A stretch of 64,000 nt of DNA. It comes from Roseateles oligotrophus (GTDB lineage Bacteria; Pseudomonadota; Gammaproteobacteria; Burkholderiales; Burkholderiaceae_C). A model generated the notes under the pieces. It saw nothing but the letters and a program-made list of their open reading frames with translations. It did not search any database and was not told the DNA's origin. Position numbers and translations under genes: made by a program. Shown one piece after another: positions 11,558 to 20,263 of the stretch. Where the stretch lies: the NCBI RefSeq assembly GCF_025717515.1, contig NZ_JAJIRN010000001.1, positions 496,001 through 560,000 on the forward strand, written 5' to 3'. How positions within the stretch are numbered: the stretch's first letter is position 1; the number at the start of each line of letters is the position of its first letter.

Positions 11558-13900
11558 TCACCACTGCGGCCCAAGGAAGAAGTAGACCGTGCTGTCGCCA
11601 TCGCGCGTGCCGCCGTAGGCGAGGTAAAAAGGCCCCAGTCTTGTGTCCACGGCCAAGAATCCACTCGCCGCCGTGCGCAGCTTGGCGTCCCCCAGTGGCC
11701 GCCCTAGGCTGATGGACTTGCCGGCTTCCAAGGAGAAGCCGGCCCGCACCGCGCCGCCCAAGCCGACCGGCATCTGCGCAAATTGCTTGGCCATCACCAG
11801 GCGCGTAAAGGCCAGCGAACTGGCACCGTTGGGCAGTGGGGGGCGGCTGCCCGAGAGGCGTAAGAAGCCGCCCAGCGGGTTGTCCACCTTGCCGCGTGGC
11901 CGTGGCACGGTGGCGGTCTTTTTGGCGGCGGCCTCGGCATATTCGGCATACAGATGACCGGCCCAGCTATTGACCTGGAAGGCCGCCATGGCCCTGGCCT
12001 CAAACGGCATCTCGCCGGCTTGATCGCCGCGCTGCAAGCGCCGGCCATGCAGGTCGAGAAAATAGCCACGGCCGGGGAAGGCCGGGGCGTCCAGCGTGTC
12101 TATTCTGAAGCGTGCCTCCGGGCCCGATTCCTTGCTGGCTTCGCTGTTGTCCGGGAAACCGAAGGCGACGCCGATGCCGCTGGTTCTATAGGATTCGCTG
12201 CTGTGGCTGTAGCCCAGTTGCAGGTCGCCCCAGTTGCCCAAGCGCCGGCCCGCCATCAAGCCCGCGCGGCTGCGGCGATAGGCCAGGTCGGAGAAGAACA
12301 GCGGCATATAGGTGTTGTAGGCGCGGTAGTTGAACTGCGGCTCCAGATACCAGGCCGAGCCGGGGCCGAGCGGCTGGTTGAAGGCCAGGCCCAGCTCGCG
12401 CTCGCTGCCCAAGCGTGCCAGCGTGCGCAACTCGGCACCCCAGGCATTGATCCAAGCCAGGCTGTGCAGCAGTGTCAAGGCGTAGGCATTGTTGCGGCCA
12501 AAGTCGCTCTCCACTTCAAAGCCCAGACGCAAGCGGCTGCGCGCCCACGCGGCCTCGCTGACCGTCATGTGTACGTCGCGCACGCCCGCGTCATCGATCA
12601 CTTGGGTGTCGATGCGGTCAAAGTCGCCGCGGCCTTGCAGCGCGGCACTGGCTTCATTGATTTGGGCATGCGTGACCGGCCGGCCTGGCTGCAGGCCTTG
12701 CTCAGAGGCGATGGCCTTCAGGGCAGCCGGGTTGGTGACGCCGGTGCCGTCAATCATCAGTCGGCCCAGGGGCAAAGCGTCGGCGACGGTGCTTGGAGCC
12801 AACCCCGGTCGTCGGCGCAGATCCTCATGGCGGCGGTAGTCAAGCTCGCTCAGGGCCAGGGCTTGCAGTCGCGGAGATGCCGCCATCAAGGCCTGTTGCC
12901 CGCTCTGCAAAGCCTGCTCGCGGCGGCTGAAATCGGTCAGGCCGATCTTGTCCATGGCGGGCGTGATCAGCACATCTTGGGGGCGCAACTCGGCCAGCGA
13001 GCGCTCGACGTTTTGAGTCGTCAGCAGCTTGACCATTTGATCCGTCACGCTCAAAGCGCTCAGCAGTTCTTGCTCGCTCAGCAGTGGTGAGCCCACATTG
13101 ACGGCGATGATCACTTCCGCGCCCATGGTGCGCGCCACGTCCACGCCGAGGTTGCGCACCAGCCCGCCGTCGACCACCAGGCGACCGTCGACGCGTACCG
13201 GTGAAAACAGGCCCGGCACCGCCATCGAGGCCCGCATGGCGAGGAACAAGGACTGGTCGCTCAGGGTGACCAACTGGCCGTCCAGCAGATCGGTGGCAAG
13301 GGCTCGAAAGGGCAGCGGCAATTGCTGCAGGCCTTGCTCGCTTTTGGCGCCTTGGGCCAAACGTGTCAGTGTGAATTCCAGGGCACTGTTGCCGGCGGCG
13401 GCGGGCGGCAGCGTTACGCCCTTGAGATTGACGCCGAAGTCAATCCTTGAGGCGACCAAGCGATCATCCTCGCGGCGCTGAAAGCTCAGTTCACGGCGCG
13501 GTGAGCGGTCAGAAAGAATAGCGTCCCAGTCGGCTGCGCGCACAAAGGCCTCAAGCTCCTCGACGCTCTGACCCGAGGCGAACGCCCCGCCCACCACCGC
13601 GCCCATGCTGGTGCCGACCACCATGTCGATCGGCACGCGCAGTTCTTGCAGCGCCCGCAGCACGCCGATATGAGCCAATCCCCGCGCACCGCCGCCCGAC
13701 AGGACCAAGGCGATGCGCGGGCGTTTGAGCGTTTCAACAAGCGGGGCTTGCGCCTCTTGTTGCGCATGGACTGGCAAGGCGTTCAGCAGCAGCGCGCCGA
13801 GTAGCAGCAGGCAAGAAGTTCGCCGGCGAGGCCTGATGGGCGAGGGCGAGGGCGATAGCGAGGGCGACGGCGAGCAATCGGGCTTGAAGGATTCAGGCAT
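11558..13900 (-). CDS. PlpD-type patatin phospholipase with outer-membrane barrel (copy 2)
   Basis: 780 residues. The N-terminus has a Ser-Pro run (residues 10-21, from a GAGGGC-like hexamer repeat in the DNA) before the hydrophobic signal segment ending VHA. Lipase motifs SGGGARGLAH, GTSMG (Ser98) and VVDGG (Asp242) are intact. A POTRA-like segment (GRGDFDRIDTQVIDDAG) and a C-terminal barrel ending YFFLGPQW follow. Closest local relative is the decayed copy at 18773-19508: both share ELSFQRR and the GAKS-GLQQL run. Together with lipoprotein 2 (138 bases downstream) it forms a patatin-lipoprotein pair. Confidence 0.9.
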   Translation of the reverse strand: MPESFKPDCSPSPSLSPSPSPIRPRRRTSCLLLLGALLLNALPVHAQQEAQAPLVETLKRPRIALVLSGGGARGLAHIGVLRALQELRVPIDMVVGTSMGAVVGGAFASGQSVEELEAFVRAADWDAILSDRSPRRELSFQRREDDRLVASRIDFGVNLKGVTLPPAAAGNSALEFTLTRLAQGAKSEQGLQQLPLPFRALATDLLDGQLVTLSDQSLFLAMRASMAVPGLFSPVRVDGRLVVDGGLVRNLGVDVARTMGAEVIIAVNVGSPLLSEQELLSALSVTDQMVKLLTTQNVERSLAELRPQDVLITPAMDKIGLTDFSRREQALQSGQQALMAASPRLQALALSELDYRRHEDLRRRPGLAPSTVADALPLGRLMIDGTGVTNPAALKAIASEQGLQPGRPVTHAQINEASAALQGRGDFDRIDTQVIDDAGVRDVHMTVSEAAWARSRLRLGFEVESDFGRNNAYALTLLHSLAWINAWGAELRTLARLGSERELGLAFNQPLGPGSAWYLEPQFNYRAYNTYMPLFFSDLAYRRSRAGLMAGRRLGNWGDLQLGYSHSSESYRTSGIGVAFGFPDNSEASKESGPEARFRIDTLDAPAFPGRGYFLDLHGRRLQRGDQAGEMPFEARAMAAFQVNSWAGHLYAEYAEAAAKKTATVPRPRGKVDNPLGGFLRLSGSRPPLPNGASSLAFTRLVMAKQFAQMPVGLGGAVRAGFSLEAGKSISLGRPLGDAKLRTAASGFLAVDTRLGPFYLAYGGTRDGDSTVYFFLGPQW

Positions 13901-14021
13901 GGTCAGCGGGGCAGCGGGTCAGCAAGGCCGCGAGCGTATCGCAGCTTTGTTGTGTTTGGTGCATGCGCTAAGCTGACGGCAAATTTTGATCTGCAATCAC
14001 CGGCACAATTTTTCGGACACC

Positions 14022-14531
14022 ATGACCCAAACTCAAGCGCCCCAAGTCCCGATCTCGATCCGCATTGGCGAAGGCTGGGACACCCATGCCCTGGTGCTGG
14101 GCCGCCCGCTGGTGCTGGGCGGTATCACCGTCCCGCACAGCCACGGTCTGCTAGGTCACTCGGACGCCGACGCCTTGGCGCATGCGATCACCGATGCCTT
14201 GCTGGGCGCGGCCGCCTTGGGCGATATCGGCAAACTCTTCCCCGACACGGCGGCCGAATTCAAGGGCGCGGATTCGATGGTCTTGCTGGCCGAGGCCTAC
14301 CGACGCGTGCGCAGCGAGGGCTGGCTGATCGTCAATATCGACAGCACCATCAAGGCGCAAGCGCCCAAGATGGCGCCGCATATCCCGGCCATGCGAGCCC
14401 GTTTGGCCGAGGTGTTAGGGCTGGACATCGCGCAAATCAATGTCAAGGCCAAGACGGCGGAGAAGATGGGGCCGGTGGGGGAGGGCTTGGCCATCGAAGC
14501 GCAGGCGGTGTGCCTGCTGGCCAAGGGCTGA
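14022..14531 (+). CDS. ispF: 2-C-methyl-D-erythritol 2,4-cyclodiphosphate synthase IspF (copy 1, intact)
   Basis: Fifth step of the MEP pathway, acting as a trimer with a zinc ion per active site. 169 residues. Metal ligands are present: the Asp and His in RIGEGWDTH (E. coli Asp8 and His10) and the His in LGHSDAD (His42). [22 protein letters not shown] and [11 protein letters not shown] are the usual substrate-loop motifs. ATG 14022 chosen over the longer frame from 13986 because it aligns with copy 2 and follows the shared TCGGACACC leader. Its normal partner ispD lies 9.5 kb upstream. Confidence 0.95.
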   Translation: MTQTQAPQVPISIRIGEGWDTHALVLGRPLVLGGITVPHSHGLLGHSDADALAHAITDALLGAAALGDIGKLFPDTAAEFKGADSMVLLAEAYRRVRSEGWLIVNIDSTIKAQAPKMAPHIPAMRARLAEVLGLDIAQINVKAKTAEKMGPVGEGLAIEAQAVCLLAKG

Positions 14532-14547
14532 GGCGGCCAAGGGGGAA

Positions 14548-14578
14548 ATTCCACCGGCGCGGCTAGCGCGGGTGGAAT
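14548..14578. terminator. Hairpin between convergent ispF copy 1 and lipoprotein 3
   Basis: ATTCCACC...GGTGGAAT arms with an inner GCGC pair, sited between the two stop codons; likely serves both strands. Confidence 0.6.
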
Positions 14579-14602
14579 CTGGCTTGGTATTGCGCTTGCA
14601 AA

Positions 14603-15427
14603 TTACAGCGATTTCACCAACCAGGCTGCAAACTCTTCCGCGCTGGCGGTCTTGCTGAAAGTCGGCGTGCCGCCGGCGCTGGCGCGCAGCTCAATGAGAA
14701 AAGTCTTTCCGTCCGCACTCGGTGTCACCGACATCGATGAGCCGTCACCCTTGCTGCTGATGGTGAAGCTCTTTGCTTGGGTGTCGGCGGAAAACAGCAG
14801 TTTCTGCGGGAAGCGGGTGCTATCAATGACGAGTTGCAGTTTGCCGGCAGCGTCCAGGCTCATGCCGAGCGTGTCGGTGCGGCCATTGAGAGCCACGCTC
14901 AAATCGATTTGAAAGCTCTCGGGTGTGCTGCCGTCCGCCTTCAGTACAGCTTCGGCAGCGCCGTTGACCACCGCCACCGACTGATTGCTGGTGCCCGTTT
15001 GAATATTGACGTCTTTGAGCTTGTAGCTGCGCGTTGAATTGTTCGCACCGCTGATCGTCTCCGTCAAGGTGCCCGAAACGATCCAGGCGGCATCGTCCTT
15101 GCAGTCCACGGCGGTAAAAGTTCGCACCTTGTCGGCGGCGAGCAGCGTCAGGCTGCCGCCGTCCTTGCAGGGGTAGCTGCCCGAGAGGGTTTCCGTAAAA
15201 CCGATCGTGAGCGGCAAGAGGCTGGATTCAATCAGCGGTTGACTGCGCTGGAAGCCTGCGAATGCGACGCCGACGGCTTCGCCGTAATTGGCACTGTTGA
15301 TCTGTGCGGTCTTGGGCTCGGGCGGTGGTTCGGGCGGGGTGTCGCCACCGCTGCCGCAAGCGCTCAGGGTGAGGGCGCTGGCGCCGGCCAAGAGCAGGCT
15401 GGCAAGGTAGTTGAAGCTGAAGTTCAT
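14603..15427 (-). CDS. Lipoprotein paralogue 3, unknown function
   Basis: 274 residues from ATG 15427 (signal peptide ending TLSAC). Very similar in layout to paralogue 1: KTAQINSANYGE, PCKDGGSLTL, VDCKDDAAWIVSGTLTETI, TRFPQKLLFS, SSKGDGSSM and the C-terminal EEFAAWLVKSL helix. Its own reading frame is open to 16309, overlapping the next gene, but the extra part has no support. It lies 131 bases downstream of the outer-membrane protein gene and is probably cotranscribed with it. Confidence 0.83.
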   Translation of the reverse strand: MNFSFNYLASLLLAGASALTLSACGSGGDTPPEPPPEPKTAQINSANYGEAVGVAFAGFQRSQPLIESSLLPLTIGFTETLSGSYPCKDGGSLTLLAADKVRTFTAVDCKDDAAWIVSGTLTETISGANNSTRSYKLKDVNIQTGTSNQSVAVVNGAAEAVLKADGSTPESFQIDLSVALNGRTDTLGMSLDAAGKLQLVIDSTRFPQKLLFSADTQAKSFTISSKGDGSSMSVTPSADGKTFLIELRASAGGTPTFSKTASAEEFAAWLVKSL

Positions 15428-15558
15428 GGTTTGACTTTCAAAAATGGCTTGACCCTTGTGCGGTCGCACCGATGGTTTGGGCGGCTCGCCCGGATGGAGT
15501 TCTCGCCTGCCAGGTCGACCCGGTTCGAGGGCGGGCCGACGGCAGAAAACAGGAATTT

Positions 15559-16143
15559 TCAGAACGAGTAGCTGGCACCCAGTGACAGCATGTTGACGAC
15601 CGACTTGCCGTCGACGAACTTGGCCGGAATACGGTCCCAATCGGCGTTCAAGGCCCAGTGCGTGCCGAGCAAGACGCTCGCCGTGGCGCCGACCAGGACT
15701 TGGGCGCTGGACTTGTACTCGGTTTTGTCCTTCTCGAAGCGCACTAGGCCGCCGCGCACATGGGCGACGCCGAGCTTGCCCTTGAGCATGACGCGCTCCA
15801 TGCGCAGCGGCAACACCGCGTAGAGGGCCTCGCCACCGACACCGTCGAAGCGCGACTCGCCCTTGCTGAGATTGGTGCTGGTGCTGCCCAAGCCGAAGGT
15901 CATGATTTCGACACCGACCTTGTCGAACAAGTGGCCGCCGTAGAACTTTCCGCCCAAGCGGGTTTTGAAGGAGCAGTCGCGGAAATTGTTGTTGTTGCTG
16001 TTGCTGCTGCTCTTGTCGCAGCTTGAGTCGGTGGTGACCGCGACGCTGAGGTTGGCCCCGAGATAGGACTGGGCCGAGGCGCCGCCGCTGCAAGCCGCAG
16101 CGGCGGCAAATAGGGCCAAAATGAGCTGATTTTTGATCTGCAA
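15559..16143 (-). CDS. Small outer-membrane beta-barrel protein
   Basis: 194 residues. Signal peptide (AAAACSGGASA then QSYLGANLSV), regularly alternating amphipathic strands, and a terminal Phe (GASYSF), the usual barrel-assembly signal. An Asn/Ser-rich stretch (SSSNSNNNN, residues 46-54) between two Cys residues would be a surface loop. OmpA/OmpW-like eight-strand barrel is the best guess; no family-specific motif recognised. Likely first gene of an operon with lipoprotein 3. Confidence 0.75.
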   Translation of the reverse strand: MQIKNQLILALFAAAAACSGGASAQSYLGANLSVAVTTDSSCDKSSSNSNNNNFRDCSFKTRLGGKFYGGHLFDKVGVEIMTFGLGSTSTNLSKGESRFDGVGGEALYAVLPLRMERVMLKGKLGVAHVRGGLVRFEKDKTEYKSSAQVLVGATASVLLGTHWALNADWDRIPAKFVDGKSVVNMLSLGASYSF

Positions 16144-16236
16144 GAGGGTTCTCCGGTGGACCGCTGGTCGGTGCTGGGCTGCAATGACATGCAGTGTTCC
16201 GCAGCTGAAGCCGCTGTACCAGCGTCCTGTCCGGAG

Positions 16237-16275
16237 TAGCAGAATTTGCGCCCTCAGGCGGCATAACTCGATACT
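16237..16275. promoter_or_regulatory. Shared upstream element, copy 2
   Basis: TTTGCGCCCTCAGGCGGCAT then AACTCGATACT, about 95 bp before the barrel-protein start. Matches the element at 10461-10498; the nearby GCAG(T)GTTCCGCAG is also shared, so the similarity extends beyond one motif. Confidence 0.45.
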
Positions 16276-16362
16276 TAGGTGGAGAGTGGTGCCCGAAAGC
16301 AGCCCTCAAGCGTAGGTTTGAATATCCTCAGCCCGCCACGACTCGACCCAGCCGGCGCCAAA

Positions 16363-16398
16363 TTGGCCCAATCGGCCCAATCGGCCCAATCGGCTCAA
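16363..16398. repeat. Four 9-bp tandem repeats
   Basis: Units of the form T(T/C)GGCCCAA repeated four times (last unit imperfect), just after the stop of plpD copy 3. A simple slippage repeat in noncoding DNA. Confidence 0.7.
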
Positions 16399-16405
16399 GC
16401 CGCGC

Positions 16406-18649
16406 TCACCACACCGGGCCAAGGAAAAAATAGACCGTGCTGGCACCCCCTTGGGTGCTGCCGAGGGCCAGATAGAAAGGCCCGAGGCGAGTGTCGACGG
16501 ACGCAAATATGCTGGCGGCCTTCTTCCAGTCCGCGCCGCCCAAGCCCTTGCCGCCGCTGGCCGAGCTGCCCGATTCGAGCGAAAAGCCGGCCCGCAGGGC
16601 GCCGCCAAGACCCAAGGGCATCTGGCCAAACTGTTTGGCCATCACCCAGCGGACCAGGGCCTGCGAGCTGACGTTGGGCTCTTGCGACTGCAGCCCGCGT
16701 GGCGCGCTGCCCGACAAGCGCAGGAAGCCGCCCAGGGCATCGGCTGCGCTGCCGTGAGTCGATGCCTGTGCGTATTCACCGTAGAGATGGCCGGCCCAAG
16801 TGCCGAGCTGAAAGGCGGCCATCGCCTTCAATTCATAAGGCATCTCACCGCTGTCCTCTCCGCTGGTCAAACGTTGCGTGTGAAGATCGAATAAATAGCC
16901 TCGGCCGGGGAAGGCCGGTGCGTCCAAGGTGTCAATCCTGAAGCGCGCATCCTGGGTTGTTTCCGTCACTCTTCTATTCAATCCCGCTGCCGTGTCTTCG
17001 AATCCGGGCGGGAAATTGACCTTCAGGTCGGCAGTTTGTTCCCCGACGCCCAGTTGCACATCACCCCAATTGCCCAAACGTCGACCGAGCAAGACGCCGG
17101 ACCAGCGTTTCGTGGCGTGCAGGTTTGAGCCGAACAGCGGCATATAGGTCTTGATGCCTTGATAAGTGAACTGTGGCTCCACGTACCAGGCCGAACCGGC
17201 CCCCAGTGGTTGATGGAAGCCCATATCTAATTGCTGGGTCGTGCCGATGCGGGCCAAGGTGCGCAGCTCGGCGCCCCAGGAGTTGATCCAACTCAGCGTG
17301 TGTAGCAGGGTCAAGGCATAGACATTGGTACTGTCGAAGTCGCTTTCAACTTCGAAACCCAGGCGCAAACGGCTGCGGCTCCAGGCGGCTTCGCTGACGG
17401 TCAAGTTGACGTCGCGTCGGCCATCGACATCGACGACTTGGGTGTCAATCCGGTCAAAGTCACCGCGCCCTTGCAAGGCGGCGCTGCCTTGGTCTATCTG
17501 CGCTCTGCTGATTTTTTGGCCCAGCTGCAGGCCGGTCTCGGCTGCCAAGGCCTGCGGATTGGTGAAGTTGGTGCCGAGGATGGTCAGCTTGCCCAGCGGC
17601 AGTGCATCGTCGACGCTGGCGGCCATGGCAGTCGCGCGCCGCAGTCGCTCATGTTCGGCGTAATCGGTCGCACTCAAGGCCAGCGGCAGCAGGGCGCTTT
17701 TGGCCGCCATCGAAGCCTGGCTGCCCTGCATCATGACCTCCTCGCGGCGATTGAAGTCGATCAAGCCGATACCAGTCATTTCAGGCGTTATCAGGACATC
17801 GGAGCTCTTCATTTCGCTCAAGGAACGCTCGACGTTTTGAGTCGTCAAGATCTTCACCATCTGGTCGGTGACGCTGAGCGCGCTGAGGATTTCCTGCTCG
17901 TCCAGCAAGGGCGAGCCGACGTTCACGGCGATGATGATGTCGGCACCCATCTCGCGCGCCACGTCAACGCCGAGGTTGCGCACCAGGCCGCCGTCCACCA
18001 CCATGCGCCCGTTCACGCGCACCGGCGAAAACAGGCCCGGCACCGCCATCGAGGCCCGCATGGTCAGGAACAGCGGGGTGTCGCTCAGCGTCACCATGCG
18101 GCCATTGACCAGGTCGGTGGCGACCGCGCGAAACGGCAGGGGCAAATTCCTGATGCTTCTTTCCGAACCATTGCCTTGGGCCAGGCTGTCCAGCGTGAAC
18201 TCGAGCGCGCTGTTCGCTGCCGCCGCTGGCGGCAACAAGATGCCCTTGGTATTGAGTCCGAAGTCGATCCGCGATGCCAGCAGGCGGTCATCCTCGCGGC
18301 GCCGAAAGCTCAATTGCTGACGCGGCGCGCGGTCCGACAAAATGGCGTCCCAGTCGGCGCTGCGCACAAAGGACTCCAACTCTTCAATGCTTTTGCCCGA
18401 GGCGTAGGCCCCGCCCACCACCGCCCCCATGCTGGTGCCGACCACCATATCCACCGGCACGCGCAGGTCTTGCAGCGTGCGCAATACGCCGATATGGGCC
18501 AGGCCGCGCGCGCCGCCGCCCGACAGGACCAAGGCAATGCGCGGCCGTTTTGCCTCGGTAGGGCCGCCGACCTGGGCCAGACTGGGCCGAGTAAAGCCGG
18601 TCAGAGCGGCCAGCAAGAGTACGCAGGCGAGAGTGGTTTTTTGACGCAT
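16406..18649 (-). CDS. PlpD-type patatin phospholipase with outer-membrane barrel (copy 3)
   Basis: 747 residues from ATG 18649, which gives a compact signal peptide ending PSLA; ATG 18664 would add five residues. SGGGARGLAH, GTSMG (Ser73) and VVDGG (Asp219) are intact. Then a POTRA-like segment (GRGDFDRIDTQVVDVDG) and a barrel ending YFFLGPVW. Its N-terminal leader differs from copies 1, 2 and 4, which all start MPxSF/TF, so it has a separate upstream history. With the barrel protein and lipoprotein 3 downstream it repeats the patatin-plus-lipoprotein arrangement. Confidence 0.88.
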   Translation of the reverse strand: MRQKTTLACVLLLAALTGFTRPSLAQVGGPTEAKRPRIALVLSGGGARGLAHIGVLRTLQDLRVPVDMVVGTSMGAVVGGAYASGKSIEELESFVRSADWDAILSDRAPRQQLSFRRREDDRLLASRIDFGLNTKGILLPPAAAANSALEFTLDSLAQGNGSERSIRNLPLPFRAVATDLVNGRMVTLSDTPLFLTMRASMAVPGLFSPVRVNGRMVVDGGLVRNLGVDVAREMGADIIIAVNVGSPLLDEQEILSALSVTDQMVKILTTQNVERSLSEMKSSDVLITPEMTGIGLIDFNRREEVMMQGSQASMAAKSALLPLALSATDYAEHERLRRATAMAASVDDALPLGKLTILGTNFTNPQALAAETGLQLGQKISRAQIDQGSAALQGRGDFDRIDTQVVDVDGRRDVNLTVSEAAWSRSRLRLGFEVESDFDSTNVYALTLLHTLSWINSWGAELRTLARIGTTQQLDMGFHQPLGAGSAWYVEPQFTYQGIKTYMPLFGSNLHATKRWSGVLLGRRLGNWGDVQLGVGEQTADLKVNFPPGFEDTAAGLNRRVTETTQDARFRIDTLDAPAFPGRGYLFDLHTQRLTSGEDSGEMPYELKAMAAFQLGTWAGHLYGEYAQASTHGSAADALGGFLRLSGSAPRGLQSQEPNVSSQALVRWVMAKQFGQMPLGLGGALRAGFSLESGSSASGGKGLGGADWKKAASIFASVDTRLGPFYLALGSTQGGASTVYFFLGPVW

Positions 18650-18772
18650 AGGTGGCTGCGGCACAGCAAAACGAGCAAAAAGGCGAGTAGCCCGGAGTAG
18701 AGCCTCTGTGGGTGTGAGGCCCGCTTATTGGAGCCGCATGCTAGCAAGCCATTTGAGCGGAATATAGTAGGG

Positions 18773-19508
18773 CTAACTCTCCTTTAGGGGCTTGATCAGC
18801 GCGAACAGTCCGCCACCCACCACTAGGCGGCCGTCGACGCGCACCGGCGAGAACAATCCGGGTACCGCCATCGAGGCCCGCATGGCCAGGAACAAGGGCT
18901 GATCGCTCAGGGTGACGAGCTGGCCGTCGAGCAAGTCGGTGGCCAGCGCCTTGAAGGGAAGCTGCAATTGCTGCAGGCCTTGCCCGCTCTTGGCTCCCTG
19001 TGCAAGACGAGCCAAGGTGAACTCGAGCGCGCTGTTGACGGCTGCGGCGGGCGGTAGCGTCACGCCCTTGAGGCCAACGCCTAAGTCAATCCTCGATGCC
19101 ACAAGGCGTTCATCCTTGCGGCGCTGAAAGCTCAGCTCGCTGCGCGGCGAGCGGTCCGACAAAATCGCGTCTCAGTCGGCTGCGCGCACAAAAGCCTCCA
19201 GCTCTTCGACGCTTTGGCCCGAGGCGTATGCGCCGCCGACCACCGCACCCATGCTGGTGCCCTCCACCATGTCGACCGGCACGCGCAGCGTTTGTAGCCC
19301 CTTCAGCACGCCGATATGGGCCAATCCGCACGCGCCGCCGCCCGACAGCACCAGGGCGATCTGCGGCCGTTTGATGGGCGCGGACGTTTCCTGCTGGGCC
19401 TGGCTGGGCAGAGCGCCCCACAGCAGCGCAACAATGAGCAATTGGAACGAGGTGCGCAGGCCTGGCCTTGAGGGCGCGCGCGGGAGCTTGGGGGAATGTT
19501 TCGGGCAT
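18773..19508 (-). pseudogene. Decayed, truncated PlpD-type patatin gene fused to an envZ 3' end
   Basis: Begins at 19508 with MPETF as in copy 2 but shifts frame within the signal peptide; the correct frame resumes as LLIVALLWGALPSQAQQ. The Trp codon of the VRAADWDAIL motif is TGA (19172-19174). The oxyanion Arg is Cys (SGGGACGLAH). At the catalytic VVDGG the sequence switches to VVGGGLFALIKPLKES and stops. That tail is not patatin: it matches the C-terminus of the local histidine kinase (GGGLFALIKLQKAS). About 500 codons, including the whole barrel, are missing. Closest relative is plpD copy 2. Confidence 0.9.
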
Positions 19509-19619
19509 GGTCAGCGGCTCGTCAAGGTCGCGAGCGTGGCAGTAGCGCAAGCTTGGCCGAATTTCAGGCTAAGCTCGCCGCGATTTTGAGTTGCGCTTGT
19601 TACAAACGTATCGGACACC

Positions 19620-20129
19620 ATGATCCAAACTCAAACTTCCCCCATCCCGATCTCGATCCGAATTGGCGAAGGCTGGGGCACCCATGCCCTGGTGCTGGCT
19701 CGGCCGCTGGTGCTCGGCGGCATCACCATCCCCCACAGCCACGGCCTGCTCGGCCACTCGGACGCCGACGCGCTGGCGCATGCGATCACCGATGCACTCT
19801 TGGGCGCGGCCGCCTTGGGCGATATCGGCAAGCTCTTCCCCGACACGTCGGCCGAATTCAAGGGCGCGGATTCGATGGTCTTGCTGGCCGAGGCCTACCG
19901 ACGCGTGCGCAGCGAGGGCTGGGTCATCGTCAATATCGACAGCACCATCAAGGCGCAAGCGCCCAAGATGGCGCAGCATATCCCGGCCATGCGAGCCCGT
20001 TTGGCCGAGGTGTTAGGGCTGGACATCGCGCAAATCAATGTCAAGGCCAAGACGGCCGAGAAGATGGGGCCGGTGGGCGAGGGCTTGGCCATCGAAGCGC
20101 AGGCGGTGTGCTTGCTGGCCCAGGCTTGA
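19620..20129 (+). CDS. ispF: IspF copy 2, metal-ligand Asp replaced by Gly
   Basis: 169 residues, almost identical to copy 1 over the 3' two thirds. The start RIGEGWGTH has Gly (GGC) where copy 1 and the family have the metal-binding Asp (GAC; E. coli Asp8). His10 and His42 equivalents and the substrate loops are kept. Without this ligand zinc binding should be weak and the enzyme poor or dead, unless mixed trimers with copy 1 rescue it (inference). ATG 19620 follows the same TCGGACACC leader as copy 1. Preceded by the decayed patatin gene exactly as copy 1 is preceded by plpD copy 2. Confidence 0.93.
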   Translation: MIQTQTSPIPISIRIGEGWGTHALVLARPLVLGGITIPHSHGLLGHSDADALAHAITDALLGAAALGDIGKLFPDTSAEFKGADSMVLLAEAYRRVRSEGWVIVNIDSTIKAQAPKMAQHIPAMRARLAEVLGLDIAQINVKAKTAEKMGPVGEGLAIEAQAVCLLAQA

Positions 20130-20177
20130 GCGGGACAAAGCGGCAATACGGGCGATTGCACCGGCCTTGAATGCGAC

Positions 20178-20210
20178 AAACCCGCCGCGACCCCAGGGCC
20201 GGGCGGGTTT
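20178..20210. terminator. Bidirectional hairpin terminator after ispF copy 2
   Basis: AAACCCGCC...GGCGGGTTT, 9-bp arms with flanking A and T runs, between the convergent stop codons at 20129 and 20264. Confidence 0.75.
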
Positions 20211-20263
20211 GAGTTGAAGCAGGTCCGCTGAGCCGGACTCCGGTTGGAATCCGGCCAGAGGCT

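Noticed and set aside
16363-16398. 9-bp tandem repeats as a possible CRISPR or iteron array
   Set aside because: Units are too short, contiguous and without spacers; no replication gene nearby. A slippage repeat.
18773-19441. Two separate short patatin-like genes
   Set aside because: They are consecutive in one frame, split only by a TGA replacing a Trp codon, with a frameshift at the 5' end and a foreign tail; one pseudogene is the simpler reading.
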